In this document: positions 1 to 8,051 of the stretch, piece by piece
Layout: each line of letters begins with the position of its first letter
How positions within the stretch are numbered: position 1 is the first letter of the stretch
Source of the DNA: Sphingobacterium griseoflavum
GTDB lineage: Bacteria > Bacteroidota > Bacteroidia > Sphingobacteriales > Sphingobacteriaceae
Assembly (NCBI RefSeq): GCF_014653155.1
Contig: NZ_BNAF01000003.1
Span: 186,001-250,000, forward strand
Length of the DNA stretch: 64,000 bases
Direction: 5' to 3'
The notes under the pieces: model-generated
The model's database searches: none
Told to the model about the DNA's origin: nothing
What the model saw: only the letters and a program-made list of their open reading frames with translations
Translations under genes and position numbers: made by a program

Positions 1-317
1 ATCAGATCCTTGGCAAACGCATTACCTAACTTCTGGTGGAGCTGCTGTAAAATACCACTCTCGATTTGGAAAGCGACTCCGGCTCCCAGATGCCGAAGAC
101 CGGTAACCTGCATGTCGAAAGGTTCTTGGATGATCTCACCTAACACGGTAAAAGTGTGCGTGCTGTCCGGCAATTTGTGAAATAATGTTAGATGGGCTTT
201 TAAATAGTTCCGCTCGACTGGAAAGTGCTTTTTACGAAGCGCATCAAAAAAGGCTTGGCTCTCCTCATCTAGTCGAAGCGTCAATATATAGGTTATGCTG
301 TCTTGCTTCTCTTGCAT
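1..317 (-). CDS. 2'-5' RNA ligase family protein (partial, C-terminus off the window)
   Basis: The reading frame starts at an ATG at 317 and stays open to the left edge, giving the first 105 residues. The segment HLTLFHKLP (about residues 43-51) is the first H-x-T/S motif of the 2H phosphoesterase/2'-5' RNA ligase family, which acts on 2'-5' or cyclic phosphate RNA ends. The second H-x-T lies beyond the edge, so activity cannot be judged. The start overlaps the end of the DUF2256 gene by 25 bases, which suggests translational coupling in one transcript with the two genes upstream. Family assignment rests on one motif and general pattern. Confidence 0.7.
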   Translation of the reverse strand, partial: MQEKQDSITYILTLRLDEESQAFFDALRKKHFPVERNYLKAHLTLFHKLPDSTHTFTVLGEIIQEPFDMQVTGLRHLGAGVAFQIESGILQQLHQKLGNAFAKDL

Positions 318-436
318 CGCTCTGAACAATATTTAACTTCATCCCAATTCTTCTGCCATTTTTTGCGCCAAGTAAATGGCCTTCCACAGGCTGCGCAAAT
401 CTTCTGCGGTAGATCATGCTTTTTAACCCCGTTCAT
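293..436 (-). CDS. DUF2256 small zinc-ribbon-like protein
   Basis: This 47-residue frame carries the DUF2256 signature: CxxC (CAAC, residues 14-17), then [10 protein letters not shown], then W-D-E-V-K-Y-C and a final CxxxC-type pair (CSERC, 37-41). Four Cys spaced this way probably bind zinc. Function of the family is unknown; it is often found next to cryptochrome/photolyase-type genes in other genomes, but no such gene is visible here. It overlaps the end of DUF4385 by 14 bases and the start of the 2'-5' ligase gene by 25 bases, so the three genes form one compact unit. Confidence 0.85.
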   Translation of the reverse strand: MNGVKKHDLPQKICAACGRPFTWRKKWQKNWDEVKYCSERCKRSKTA

Positions 437-932
437 CTTTCCATTGCTTTTTCATTGCAGCATATTGCGCATTGGCCTCGGCCTGCTTCCATCGTTTATA
501 AAACACGTCTGCAGCAGCGGCCTTTTCCAAATCGCCGGTGCCGCGTTCCAGTAGGGCATAATCCTGATCCTTATCGTACTTTTTCCCTCCCTTGTAGTTC
601 GCATAGCGTCTTGCGCGCGTATAGCCCATCTGCAAATACTTGCGAGCCATGTCTGCGCCGACAAAATCAGCTGCTTTTAGATAGTCCTCGAACATCGCGA
701 AGATCGTATCACTACTTTCCTCGGCAATGGCTTCGGTCTTGAAGCGCCAGTGCTGGCCAATCTCCGATTTATACGGCTCACAGATCAGCACGCCCTGCTC
801 CCCCTTACCCACACGGTATTTCCATGGGCTCGCTCGATAGTTGATATCGGGCTTCCATGGATAGTCCTTTTTATCGAAGTTCAGGTAGCTCGGCTGTCTA
901 CTTTTCATATAATTAATCCCATCGCTATACAT
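423..932 (-). CDS. DUF4385 family protein
   Basis: The 169-residue protein matches the pattern of DUF4385: [11 protein letters not shown] (about residues 39-49), EPYKSE, HWRFKT, and a conserved [20 protein letters not shown] stretch near residues 95-114. No signal peptide or membrane segment is visible, so it is probably cytoplasmic. Biochemical role is unknown. It is the first gene of a three-gene overlapping unit with DUF2256 and the 2'-5' ligase-like gene. The length fits the family. Confidence 0.85.
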   Translation of the reverse strand: MYSDGINYMKSRQPSYLNFDKKDYPWKPDINYRASPWKYRVGKGEQGVLICEPYKSEIGQHWRFKTEAIAEESSDTIFAMFEDYLKAADFVGADMARKYLQMGYTRARRYANYKGGKKYDKDQDYALLERGTGDLEKAAAADVFYKRWKQAEANAQYAAMKKQWKDERG

Positions 933-1076
933 ATAAGACCCTTTTTATGTAGGAAGAGTTTGGTAAGAGCTATGGTATTTTTATAGAGGTCTTTATTCGC
1001 CAGATAAATAACTGTTTGCAATACCAACATTGACAAGGTTTTAAGCTACACCATCAACAACAACGTGGGTTTAGGT

Positions 1077-2003
1077 TTATTTTCCATCGAGCCAATGTAT
1101 AATATTTAGAAGAAATTGCGCATTTTGTGCCGCTGCGGGATGATTCATACCTCTTTTTTCGCTTTTGATACCCTGAAGCTGCGCAGAAAATGGCGCACCG
1201 TCACCAAATATAACTATCCTACCTTTTCCAAATTTCAAATATGCCCCGTTCACCAAACCTCTTCCCGAGATATAGGGAAGGGTGTTGGGCAGGGGGCGTT
1301 TTATCTGCGAAACATCGGTTGGCAGATAAATACGATAATCCTCGCCCAATACAGAAATGGCCTGGGCGTTAGGGGGCACAATAAAGCCTGTGCCACCCCA
1401 ACACATCATGCTGTCTATTTCTTTGCCCGGCGGGTCAGTAATCTCATTTGAGGTAAGCGTCTTTCTCTGCTTTGAAAACAATTCTGGCAATCCATCCTTT
1501 CTAAGTGCGAAACCATTGACAATATTGATTCCGAATCTTCCCGCCAAATCGTTAACAGAGGCGCCGCAGGGCATATGATCCGTGATAAGAAATAGCCTTC
1601 CACCCGCGGCAACCCAACTGGATAATGCATCGATTTCCTGCTCAGAAAAAGCTGATCTTGCCGGCAAATTCCAATCTTCCATATCATACATCGCATTTAC
1701 CGTTACAAATATTTTTCCTTTTGCCAAAAGATCTGGGCTCAAATTCTCCGTGGTGCTTGCTATATGATAGCCATCTTCCAGCAGCAACCTACGGAACGCT
1801 GAGTAGGTTCCCTTTAACGTTGCTGCATTATTATGTGCTTCATCAAACAAAATCAGTGGCCCACCAGCTTCCTTGTACATGGGGGAAACTAGTGTGTAAT
1901 GAAAATTCTCATCGGATACCTGTTGTGCAATGCTGTAGGCATGCCCTATGATCGCCGCTAACCCTATAACAAGAAATCTTCTTTGTATCTTCTGCTTTGT
2001 CAT
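1077..2003 (-). CDS. Secreted DUF4350-like / class I amidotransferase-fold protein
   Basis: The 308-residue product starts with a basic, hydrophobic signal peptide ending near residue 27 (AYSIAQQ). It then shows ILFDEAHNN (about 50-58) and LITDHMPCGA (about 138-147), which fit the DUF4350/glutamine-amidotransferase-like flavodoxin fold (a dedicated domain that makes a beta strand then D-E-x-H). No catalytic Cys-His pair was identified with confidence, so enzymatic activity is open. It lies 6 bases downstream of the next gene on the same strand, so the two are probably co-transcribed and exported to the periplasm. Confidence 0.6.
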   Translation of the reverse strand: MTKQKIQRRFLVIGLAAIIGHAYSIAQQVSDENFHYTLVSPMYKEAGGPLILFDEAHNNAATLKGTYSAFRRLLLEDGYHIASTTENLSPDLLAKGKIFVTVNAMYDMEDWNLPARSAFSEQEIDALSSWVAAGGRLFLITDHMPCGASVNDLAGRFGINIVNGFALRKDGLPELFSKQRKTLTSNEITDPPGKEIDSMMCWGGTGFIVPPNAQAISVLGEDYRIYLPTDVSQIKRPLPNTLPYISGRGLVNGAYLKFGKGRIVIFGDGAPFSAQLQGIKSEKRGMNHPAAAQNAQFLLNIIHWLDGK

Positions 2004-2009
2004 CGCGAC

Positions 2010-2696
2010 CTATTTATCTTTTAACCAGATATCGTTCTCAAAACAGGTAACATGGATTGCTTCCCCATTGCTCAACATGAATGTCAGTGGAAAAGTGCCG
2101 TCTTCATTCAAGAAAAATGTTTCTGATCTAGGCGTAAATGTAACCTCTTTATCATCCCACATCTGCTTTAGCGTTAATCCTTGCTGTGTGGATAGAATCT
2201 TTATCTTATGGTTATTGTCACCACTAAAAGTATACGTCCCTTCTAGCCTTTTGAGTTGTTCTGCGGATAACGGTTTGCTTTTTCTTGGATCAAATCCCAC
2301 TTTTGCTGTCATTATCCTTCCCAGTATCTTTGCATGGTTAAAATGGCCGGCACTATCTCTTAGAAACTCGATTTTGTGACCTTCATCTTTTGATTCGAAG
2401 TTGGTTTGGTCAATCCTGATGAGTTGGTATTCTTTGTTATCCCACAATTGTCTGGCCAATAAAGAAGTGTCTTTCATCTGAAACTCAATAAAGGCAATTC
2501 TATTTGGAAGTTGGTAATACCCCACCAGTTGATCGAGTGATACCATTGCCGATCTGTGAGCATTTGTCCGAATAACAGCGCCCCTATCCTGTGCAAAACA
2601 TTTTCCGGGAAGCGACGTACTTCCAAATAACGTAATCCCCATCATGATGCAGATTTTAGGGCTGCTTGTGAAATTGAATGTTTTCATTGTCTTCAT
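2010..2696 (-). CDS. Secreted protein with two DUF3471-like beta repeats
   Basis: The protein is not assigned to a named family with confidence. Starting at the ATG at 2696 gives 228 residues with a signal peptide (to about residue 34, PGKCFA). The body holds two similar blocks: LDQLVGYYQLPN... with LLARQLWDNKEYQLIRI, and LKRLEGTYTFSG... with LTLKQMWDDKEVTFTPR. Each resembles the lipocalin-like beta module often found after beta-lactamase-fold hydrolases. A longer start at 2732 exists, but the signal peptide is better placed with the chosen one. The neighbouring hydrolase at 3940-5829 contains a related block, which suggests a shared role. Confidence 0.6.
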   Translation of the reverse strand: MKTMKTFNFTSSPKICIMMGITLFGSTSLPGKCFAQDRGAVIRTNAHRSAMVSLDQLVGYYQLPNRIAFIEFQMKDTSLLARQLWDNKEYQLIRIDQTNFESKDEGHKIEFLRDSAGHFNHAKILGRIMTAKVGFDPRKSKPLSAEQLKRLEGTYTFSGDNNHKIKILSTQQGLTLKQMWDDKEVTFTPRSETFFLNEDGTFPLTFMLSNGEAIHVTCFENDIWLKDK

Positions 2697-2772
2697 TGTT
2701 TTTTTATGAAGCAATGATAGCCCATAATACATGGAAAAAGTTCGAATGGATACAAACGAACAGCATTGCTAG

Positions 2773-3897
2773 TCAAACCGCCTTTGCGTTTGCTTTAATG
2801 TATTCTTTCGGAGTTAAAGTGGTAGCTTTTTTAAAAGTGGTATAAAATGTGGTTTTGGAGTTAAAACCAGCTCTGATAGCAATGCCGAGCATATCTAAAT
2901 GTTTGGTGTCGGCTGATAATAGCAGTAATTTTGCTTCTTCGGTCCGCAGCTCATTGATAAACTGATAAAAGCTCTTTCCAAGACCGTTATTGAGAATGTA
3001 GGATAGTTCATGCGTGCTGATGCCAACTTTGCCGGAAAGTATTGATAGTGTCAGGCCGGGGTCGAGATACATTTTTTCATCGATTGTCTTCCGCATGACC
3101 ATATTTTTCAGCTCCTGGACCTGTTCAGCGGTAAGCCTTTCGGTCGAGCCTTTTTTTGATGCACTTCCCTCCAATTCTCTGGGCTGATATTTTTCAATTG
3201 CGTAGATTGATTTTTGCGTGAGCGTGGAGTAGGCCAACATCATTATCCCTAAAAAATATAAAACAGGAGCGATGTAAGTTATGTGGAGGTTCAATAAGTC
3301 AAGGAAACGTATGAGCATCAAGAACAACACAGAAATCAATAGATATCTTAGCCATTCCATATTTACATTTTCGGTAAACGACGCCATCATCTTTACATTT
3401 TTTTGGTGACCAAGGAGCAGAAAGAAACAAGTTACCCAATAGTACACCATCTGACCGAAGAAGAAATACCGGACGGCAAACCTTATCCACGAAGGTAATT
3501 CAGGTAGACGATTTTGCTCATTATAAAGATCTGGGATGACATACACCAAAGAAAACATAAGGAACATAATCCATGGAACGAAGTGGAAAATCCAATCTTT
3601 TCTTATTAATGACGGCGATGTGTAGTGGCTTACCGCCATAAAAAGGCAGGGTAGCATAGCCCATCTTGGCAGTTCGAGTACATGGACTAGCAAGTCTCCG
3701 CCAATTCCAAATCCTTCCAAAAAGAGTTGGATAAAATTGAATGCCAGGATGCAATAAAAAGCGCCAAGCCATCGGTTGGCTCGGGTATCCACTTTATCGC
3801 CCCCCATAAAAAGCAGGAATGCCAATAGCCATAGCGCTCCGCCTGAAAAGGCATAAAAGGCAGCTAAAGTGTTTATGTCGAACATCGAATATTTCAA
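2773..3897 (-). CDS. AraC-family regulator with an N-terminal membrane domain
   Basis: The 374-residue protein has about seven hydrophobic segments in residues 7-230, then a charged linker, then a C-terminal AraC double helix-turn-helix (about 262-370) with ...LSILSGKVGISTHELSYILN and AGFNSKTTFYTTFKK. This architecture is common in Bacteroidota, where the membrane part is thought to sense an external signal. It sits between the secreted beta-repeat protein and the hydrolase on the same strand, so it may control that group. The ligand is unknown. Confidence 0.85.
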   Translation of the reverse strand: MKYSMFDINTLAAFYAFSGGALWLLAFLLFMGGDKVDTRANRWLGAFYCILAFNFIQLFLEGFGIGGDLLVHVLELPRWAMLPCLFMAVSHYTSPSLIRKDWIFHFVPWIMFLMFSLVYVIPDLYNEQNRLPELPSWIRFAVRYFFFGQMVYYWVTCFFLLLGHQKNVKMMASFTENVNMEWLRYLLISVLFLMLIRFLDLLNLHITYIAPVLYFLGIMMLAYSTLTQKSIYAIEKYQPRELEGSASKKGSTERLTAEQVQELKNMVMRKTIDEKMYLDPGLTLSILSGKVGISTHELSYILNNGLGKSFYQFINELRTEEAKLLLLSADTKHLDMLGIAIRAGFNSKTTFYTTFKKATTLTPKEYIKANAKAV

Positions 3898-3939
3898 ACA
3901 GTTTGTCTAAAGTTAGGGTATTTGTATTAAAATTTTAAG

Positions 3940-5829
3940 CTACATCCTCCAAATGGGAATGCCGATCCAACCGTGAATCGAAAGTAAAACCACCAAGTAG
4001 AGCAAAAATATGGAATTGAAAGCAAGAGGTAGCTTTATCGACTTTTGCATTTTCGGCCAGCGCTTGCATAATAAATATGCTCCGATCAGCACGCCGATTC
4101 CGAAGAAAAGCATACCTGCAAAGATGGAAAAACTTGTTGTATTGAGGGTCGTGAACAGCTCCTTGTTAATCGCATCGGTCAATCCCATTTTGCGATAGGC
4201 GAGCAGAAAACATATCGTTCCCAAAGCGGGCGAACAGGCTATGCAAAGATCTATTGACTTTATTTTTCTGAACAGGACTAACGGTATGCCTACTAAGGTA
4301 TAGATTATGGACATTACAGCAGCGAACAGCCCTAGATAAATAAGTATCTTCTGGAATAAGATTGGTCCATATGATGTCCTAACGTAAAAATTGTTTCCAT
4401 CTCCCTGAAAAAATGGGCGACCATTATCATCACTGCCGATGATATATGAAGGAATTATGTTTCCGCGAGAGCGAAAAAGACAATTTCCCATATGGATCAA
4501 GGAATCAAGCTGTCCATTTCCTTTGTCGACGACAAGTTTGTCATTCTCAATTGCTAAAAGATTGATTCCACCGAATACTCGCTTGTGAAATTCCCACCGT
4601 TCATTCTTGGGATTTATGAATTGGTAGTAGCCTAGCAATGGTTCTATTTTGGCCCGATCTATTATTACACTATTCATCATTGGCGGCTCCAGGTCCGTAG
4701 TTAAAAAATCCTCAATAACTTGGGATACCGGCCATAGATTTGCATTGCAATTCGTGGAAATAGCATAGGCCAAACCTACCTCACGGTTAAAAAATATCCA
4801 GGAACTAAAACCTTCACCTTTGCCATTATGTCCTCTAAACGTCACTTTCTTATTGTTTGGAAAAAAATCGTTTCCCAATGCATATCCTGTTTGCAGTCCG
4901 TTTTGGGATGCAAGTGTGCTGTGGATTTTTTCCATCTCAGCAATGTCCCTTTCACTTAATGGATCATTTCCGTTCTTTTTAGTAGTATTTAATAGATAGT
5001 GCAGGAACTTAGCCATATCAGATGCATTCGACACCAGTGCACTGGAGGCCCCGTTGCTTCCTGGTATATAATTGGGAAATACGGTAAAGCGTCCGTTTCT
5101 ATAGTCATATCCTTTAGCATACGTTGGTAAACTTTCGCCACTTAAATCGAATAAGGTATGATCCATTTCTAGCGGCTTCAGCAATGTTTGATTGATATAC
5201 TGATCCCATGGGATGCCAGAAACTTTCTCCATCACGTATCCCAAAACGTTATATCCAGGATTGGAATATGACATGATTTTACCTGGTTTCCAGCGGCAAT
5301 TCAGCGAATTTTCAATCTCTTCAATAGCTGCGATCCCTGTTAGTGGTTTTCCTGTCGTATTTACCATCTTATTTAAATGAATATCCTCAAATCCAGCTGT
5401 ATGTTCCAAAAGATGCACGATTCTTACAGGGTTCGTGGACTCCCAATTATTGGTATATGATATTTCGGGAACACTTTTCTGCAATGGATCATTGAGGTTT
5501 AATTTGCCTTCTGCAATTAATTTTTGGATACCCATGGCTACAAAAAACTTTGTGATGGAAGCCAGATGAAACTGCGTAATACGATCAACAGGTGTTCGTT
5601 TCTCTAGATCGGCATAGCCCAATCCCCCCGAAAACAAAATGCTATCCTTTTTTACTATGGAAATCATTAATCCTGGCATGTGTTCTTTATCCAGAATTAC
5701 GTCGATTTGCGCTAACAATTGACGTATCTCTGACGTCTTAGAGTGGCGGCACTGCTGTTGGGCATTTGCCTTGTAGCATATTAAAGACGTTGCAATTAGT
5801 GGTAATAATATCTTCAAAAGCTTATCCAT
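3940..5829 (-). CDS. Serine hydrolase of the class C beta-lactamase/DD-peptidase fold with a membrane C-terminus
   Basis: The 629-residue protein has a signal peptide (to about residue 25), then the penicillin-binding-protein-like fold: S91-x-x-K94 (SITK), Y188-S-N190, and a later H-N-G segment near residue 335 in the place of the KTG box. A DUF3471-like block follows at about 395-475. The C-terminus has four hydrophobic segments (about 490-629), so the enzyme is anchored with its active domain outside the cytoplasm. The substrate could be a peptide, ester or cell-wall fragment; sequence does not decide. It leads the minus-strand cluster that includes the AraC regulator. Confidence 0.85.
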   Translation of the reverse strand: MDKLLKILLPLIATSLICYKANAQQQCRHSKTSEIRQLLAQIDVILDKEHMPGLMISIVKKDSILFSGGLGYADLEKRTPVDRITQFHLASITKFFVAMGIQKLIAEGKLNLNDPLQKSVPEISYTNNWESTNPVRIVHLLEHTAGFEDIHLNKMVNTTGKPLTGIAAIEEIENSLNCRWKPGKIMSYSNPGYNVLGYVMEKVSGIPWDQYINQTLLKPLEMDHTLFDLSGESLPTYAKGYDYRNGRFTVFPNYIPGSNGASSALVSNASDMAKFLHYLLNTTKKNGNDPLSERDIAEMEKIHSTLASQNGLQTGYALGNDFFPNNKKVTFRGHNGKGEGFSSWIFFNREVGLAYAISTNCNANLWPVSQVIEDFLTTDLEPPMMNSVIIDRAKIEPLLGYYQFINPKNERWEFHKRVFGGINLLAIENDKLVVDKGNGQLDSLIHMGNCLFRSRGNIIPSYIIGSDDNGRPFFQGDGNNFYVRTSYGPILFQKILIYLGLFAAVMSIIYTLVGIPLVLFRKIKSIDLCIACSPALGTICFLLAYRKMGLTDAINKELFTTLNTTSFSIFAGMLFFGIGVLIGAYLLCKRWPKMQKSIKLPLAFNSIFLLYLVVLLSIHGWIGIPIWRM

Positions 5830-5942
5830 TTGTATTGATTTTTTGACAAATCGGATAAATGTCGCCTTAACTGAGTTCGTTTCTATCCAACCGAACTAAA
5901 AAAAGCAATATTGAAAACGCTGACCTTGATTTATTAGTTGCG

Positions 5943-6356
5943 GTGGTTCAGTATCTGGAAAAAGAAAATAAAGGTCGGAATAGGGAAGATCAGGGGCTGT
6001 GGTTCAATGTACAGCAGCGCGATGTCTTACCGCAGCTGGTACGCGTTGGAATAGACGGAATTATCACAAAGCCTTCAAAAAGCGACAGCAACTTCTTTCT
6101 GATCAACATCAGTCCCGGCCAAAAGGAACTAGATCATCTGATTTCAAAACACGGGAAAGATGCAGTGGGTGATGTACTAAAAGAATTTGGTGTGAAGATG
6201 ATGGATGAATACGCCCACAATTTTAAACGGCCGGGCGTAAAGGATAACCGTAATCTCCTTTGGTTCGGAAAGAAACTATCTATTTCAATATTCGCAACAG
6301 ACTTTCCAAAAGATGTCGCACTGATTGTATTGTTAATATTTGAAACGCAGAATTGA
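5943..6356 (+). pseudogene. Truncated relaxase/mobilization protein (DUF5712-like) remnant
   Basis: The frame opens at a GTG, with no ATG, directly into the segment VQYLEKENKGRN, then GLWFN, then FFLINISPGQKELDHL, then MDEYAHNFKRPGVKDN and LLWFGKKL. These blocks match the N-terminal half of DUF5712/MobB-type relaxases of Bacteroidota conjugative elements as I recall them. The start of the usual protein (before the Y-L-E-K-E-N block) and everything after LLWFGK are missing; the last 25 residues look unrelated. It is therefore read as a fragment left by a decayed conjugative element, and it marks mobile DNA near the left side of the island. Confidence 0.55.
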
Positions 6357-6420
6357 CAAGTAGTTATGGCTCTCGTTTCATATTTATAACGACAGCCTCT
6401 ATTGAAAAATAAAAATAACC

Positions 6421-6451
6421 TTTGCAAATAGTAGTAAATATACTACCTTTG
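6421..6451 (+). promoter_or_regulatory. Bacteroidota-type promoter of hicAB with an operator
   Basis: TTTG at 6421-6424 is followed by exactly 19 bases and then TACCTTTG at 6444-6451, a perfect match to the Bacteroidota -33/-7 consensus (TTTG, N19, TAnnTTTG). Between them lies a perfect inverted repeat, GTAGTA-AATA-TACTAC (6431-6446), which overlaps the -7 element. This is where a HicB-type autorepressor would bind. The hicA start is about 70 bases downstream. Confidence 0.75.
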
Positions 6452-6523
6452 TGTTGTGGAGTTAAAGATGTGTATGGCGATTTAAGGCATAAATTTTCCA
6501 GACACATTTAAACTAATTTTGTT

Positions 6524-6703
6524 ATGAAATCAAGTGAATTCCACAGATTTTTGCGAAAGAATGGCTGGAACCATGTCCGCACTAGTGGGTCTCACTACAT
6601 CTATGAGAAAGATGGGAGAACTTATCCCATTCCCTATCATGGTAGTAAGGAAATTGGAGAGGGCCTTCGCAAAAAAATCATGAAGGATCTGGGGCTTAAA
6701 TAA
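6524..6703 (+). CDS. hicA: HicA-type mRNA interferase toxin
   Basis: The 59-residue protein has the HicA pattern: MKSSEFHRFLRKNGW at the start, then the conserved G-S-H (His24, the catalytic residue in the family) and a final ...LRKKIMKDLGLK. HicA toxins fold like a double-stranded-RNA-binding domain and cleave mRNA. The gene is followed after 38 bases by hicB, the usual order of toxin first. A clear promoter and operator lie upstream at 6421-6451. Confidence 0.9.
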   Translation: MKSSEFHRFLRKNGWNHVRTSGSHYIYEKDGRTYPIPYHGSKEIGEGLRKKIMKDLGLK

Positions 6704-6741
6704 GCTTCAGGTTCTCATGAAAGCTAAAAAGGGACAACATT

Positions 6742-7143
6742 ATGAAAACCTTGAAAATCATCATCGAGCGCAGTGCCGATATGTTCGGTGCTTATGCAGA
6801 GAATGCCGAAGGCATCTATGGCGGAGGAGATACGGTGGAAGAAGCAAAACAGTCCATTTTAGATGCTATAGACATTATTAAAGAAGAGTTTACACCGGCA
6901 AACATCCCAACTATACTAAAAAGTGATTATGAAATTATATATCATTTTGATGTGGAAAGCCTATTAAACTACTACAAAGGAATCTTTACCAACTCGGCTT
7001 TAGAGAAGATTACTGGTATAAACCAACGACAGTTACAGCATTACTCTTCTGGGCTAAAGAAGCCTCGCCAACCCCAACTGAAAAAAATAGAGGAAGGGCT
7101 TCATCGACTTGCTGCTGAATTACAGGCACTTGAGTTAGTATAG
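6742..7143 (+). CDS. hicB: HicB-type antitoxin with a C-terminal helix-turn-helix
   Basis: The 133-residue protein has the HicB partial RNase H-like fold at residues 1-50 (ERSADMFGAYAENAEGIYGG, then T-V-E-E-A) and a DNA-binding C-terminus at about 80-125 with ALEKITGINQRQLQHYSSG, an XRE-like helix-turn-helix. It should neutralise HicA and repress the operon. The inverted repeat overlapping the -7 element at 6431-6446 is the likely binding site. The length fits HicB proteins with a DNA-binding tail. Confidence 0.9.
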   Translation: MKTLKIIIERSADMFGAYAENAEGIYGGGDTVEEAKQSILDAIDIIKEEFTPANIPTILKSDYEIIYHFDVESLLNYYKGIFTNSALEKITGINQRQLQHYSSGLKKPRQPQLKKIEEGLHRLAAELQALELV

Positions 7144-7160
7144 GTTTGTTTAAAAAACTA

Positions 7161-7193
7161 TAAAGGTGTGATCATTGCCCGGTCACGCCTTTA
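7161..7193. terminator. Bidirectional terminator between hicB and the XRE gene
   Basis: Arms TAAAGGTGTGA (7161-7171) and TCACGCCTTTA (7183-7193) pair over 11 bases with one G-T, with an 11-base loop. It lies between two convergent genes and serves both. Confidence 0.7.
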
Positions 7194-7214
7194 CTCTAAA
7201 TATTATTTAAGGCC

Positions 7215-7685
7215 TTACCTTTCTTCTTTGAGCTTTTTGACTTCCACGGTAAGGTCAAGCACGGCCCTGCTCAAGTCAGCAATGGACTGCGTCTTAACAC
7301 GGTCTTCTTCGATAAACTTTTCTAGCAAGTCGATCAGCTTTTCTGCACCATCGGTGTTGAAAGTCGGTTTTGTATGCTGACTATGACTTTGGTCTATAGC
7401 ATGGTCATTAAATGTATTAGTGTTGTTCTGAATATTATAAATAACATTTTCATCCTTAAAGGATTTAACGAAATCAGGAGTGACCCCCAATGCGCTCGAA
7501 AGTTCGGCCAATAGTGGCTCGTCAAGCGCCACCATATTTTCAAAGTCGGAAATCCGCTGTTGGGAATACCTGCCGCGGCACATCTGCCCGAAAGCTTCCT
7601 GTTTAATTCCGCGTATCTCGCGGATGCGCTTGATGTTATGGCCGATGTGCATACTCTCGTCTTTTTCCGTAAAATTACTGTTCAT
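7215..7685 (-). CDS. XRE-family transcriptional regulator
   Basis: The 156-residue protein has an N-terminal XRE helix-turn-helix (about residues 13-70; IGHNIKRIREIRGIKQEAFG, then QQRISDFEN), a polar linker rich in Asn and His, and a C-terminal predicted coiled coil (about 112-155) that may mediate dimerisation. A second ATG at 7652 would remove 11 residues and start directly at the helix-turn-helix; both starts are possible. A perfect palindrome at 7714-7729 just upstream is a plausible autoregulatory operator. It points away from the sigma-dCas12f pair, so it may also control that operon from the shared intergenic region. Confidence 0.85.
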   Translation of the reverse strand: MNSNFTEKDESMHIGHNIKRIREIRGIKQEAFGQMCRGRYSQQRISDFENMVALDEPLLAELSSALGVTPDFVKSFKDENVIYNIQNNTNTFNDHAIDQSHSQHTKPTFNTDGAEKLIDLLEKFIEEDRVKTQSIADLSRAVLDLTVEVKKLKEER

Positions 7686-8051
7686 GTTCGATGAAAATTA
7701 TGGTCTGGTATCTTACCGGTAAACCGGTAGAAAACCGCGCCTGCTCTCTGTAAAAATTCAAATAACTTTGGTATAAAGTTAAACAATATCACAACGATAG
7801 ACAATAGCTGCTGTTCTTTGATCTGCCGCCATATACCGAACCTATCCGGTTAAACAAAAGATAATCCATATTCCGAGGCTGCTTGTGCCGCCGTAGGGTG
7901 AGGGCAGTTGACGCTCACCAAGCATTCCCTTACATAACTAGGGATGTACACAACTCACTTCAAATCTTATACTGTCAATTTAATCGAGGGATAGAACGGA
8001 ACTTTGTACTGGAAGATCGAATTGCAATTGGCTGCTCCCAAAAAGTACCGA
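7686..8051. other. Intergenic region between the XRE gene and the sigma gene
   Basis: This 366-base gap holds the palindrome at 7714-7729, a -7-like element TAACTTTG at 7763-7770 reading toward the sigma gene (its -33 element is not convincing), a hairpin GGTGAG/CTCACC at 7897-7919, and an imperfect copy of the block found upstream of the integrase (7891-7914). If the 7763 element is the promoter, the sigma mRNA has an untranslated leader of about 270 bases, long enough to hold a structured RNA. No open frame here looks coding. Confidence 0.5.
7714..7729. promoter_or_regulatory. Perfect palindrome, candidate operator
   Basis: TACCGGT-AA-ACCGGTA is a perfect 7+7 inverted repeat, 28 bases upstream of the XRE start on one side and upstream of the sigma gene on the other. 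It is the right size for a dimeric XRE repressor. Confidence 0.55.

Noticed and set aside
5410..5435. Partial resemblance to the tRNA-Glu T-arm, considered as the left attachment site
   Set aside because: Only about ten bases agree, with a gap, and it lies inside the intact hydrolase gene.
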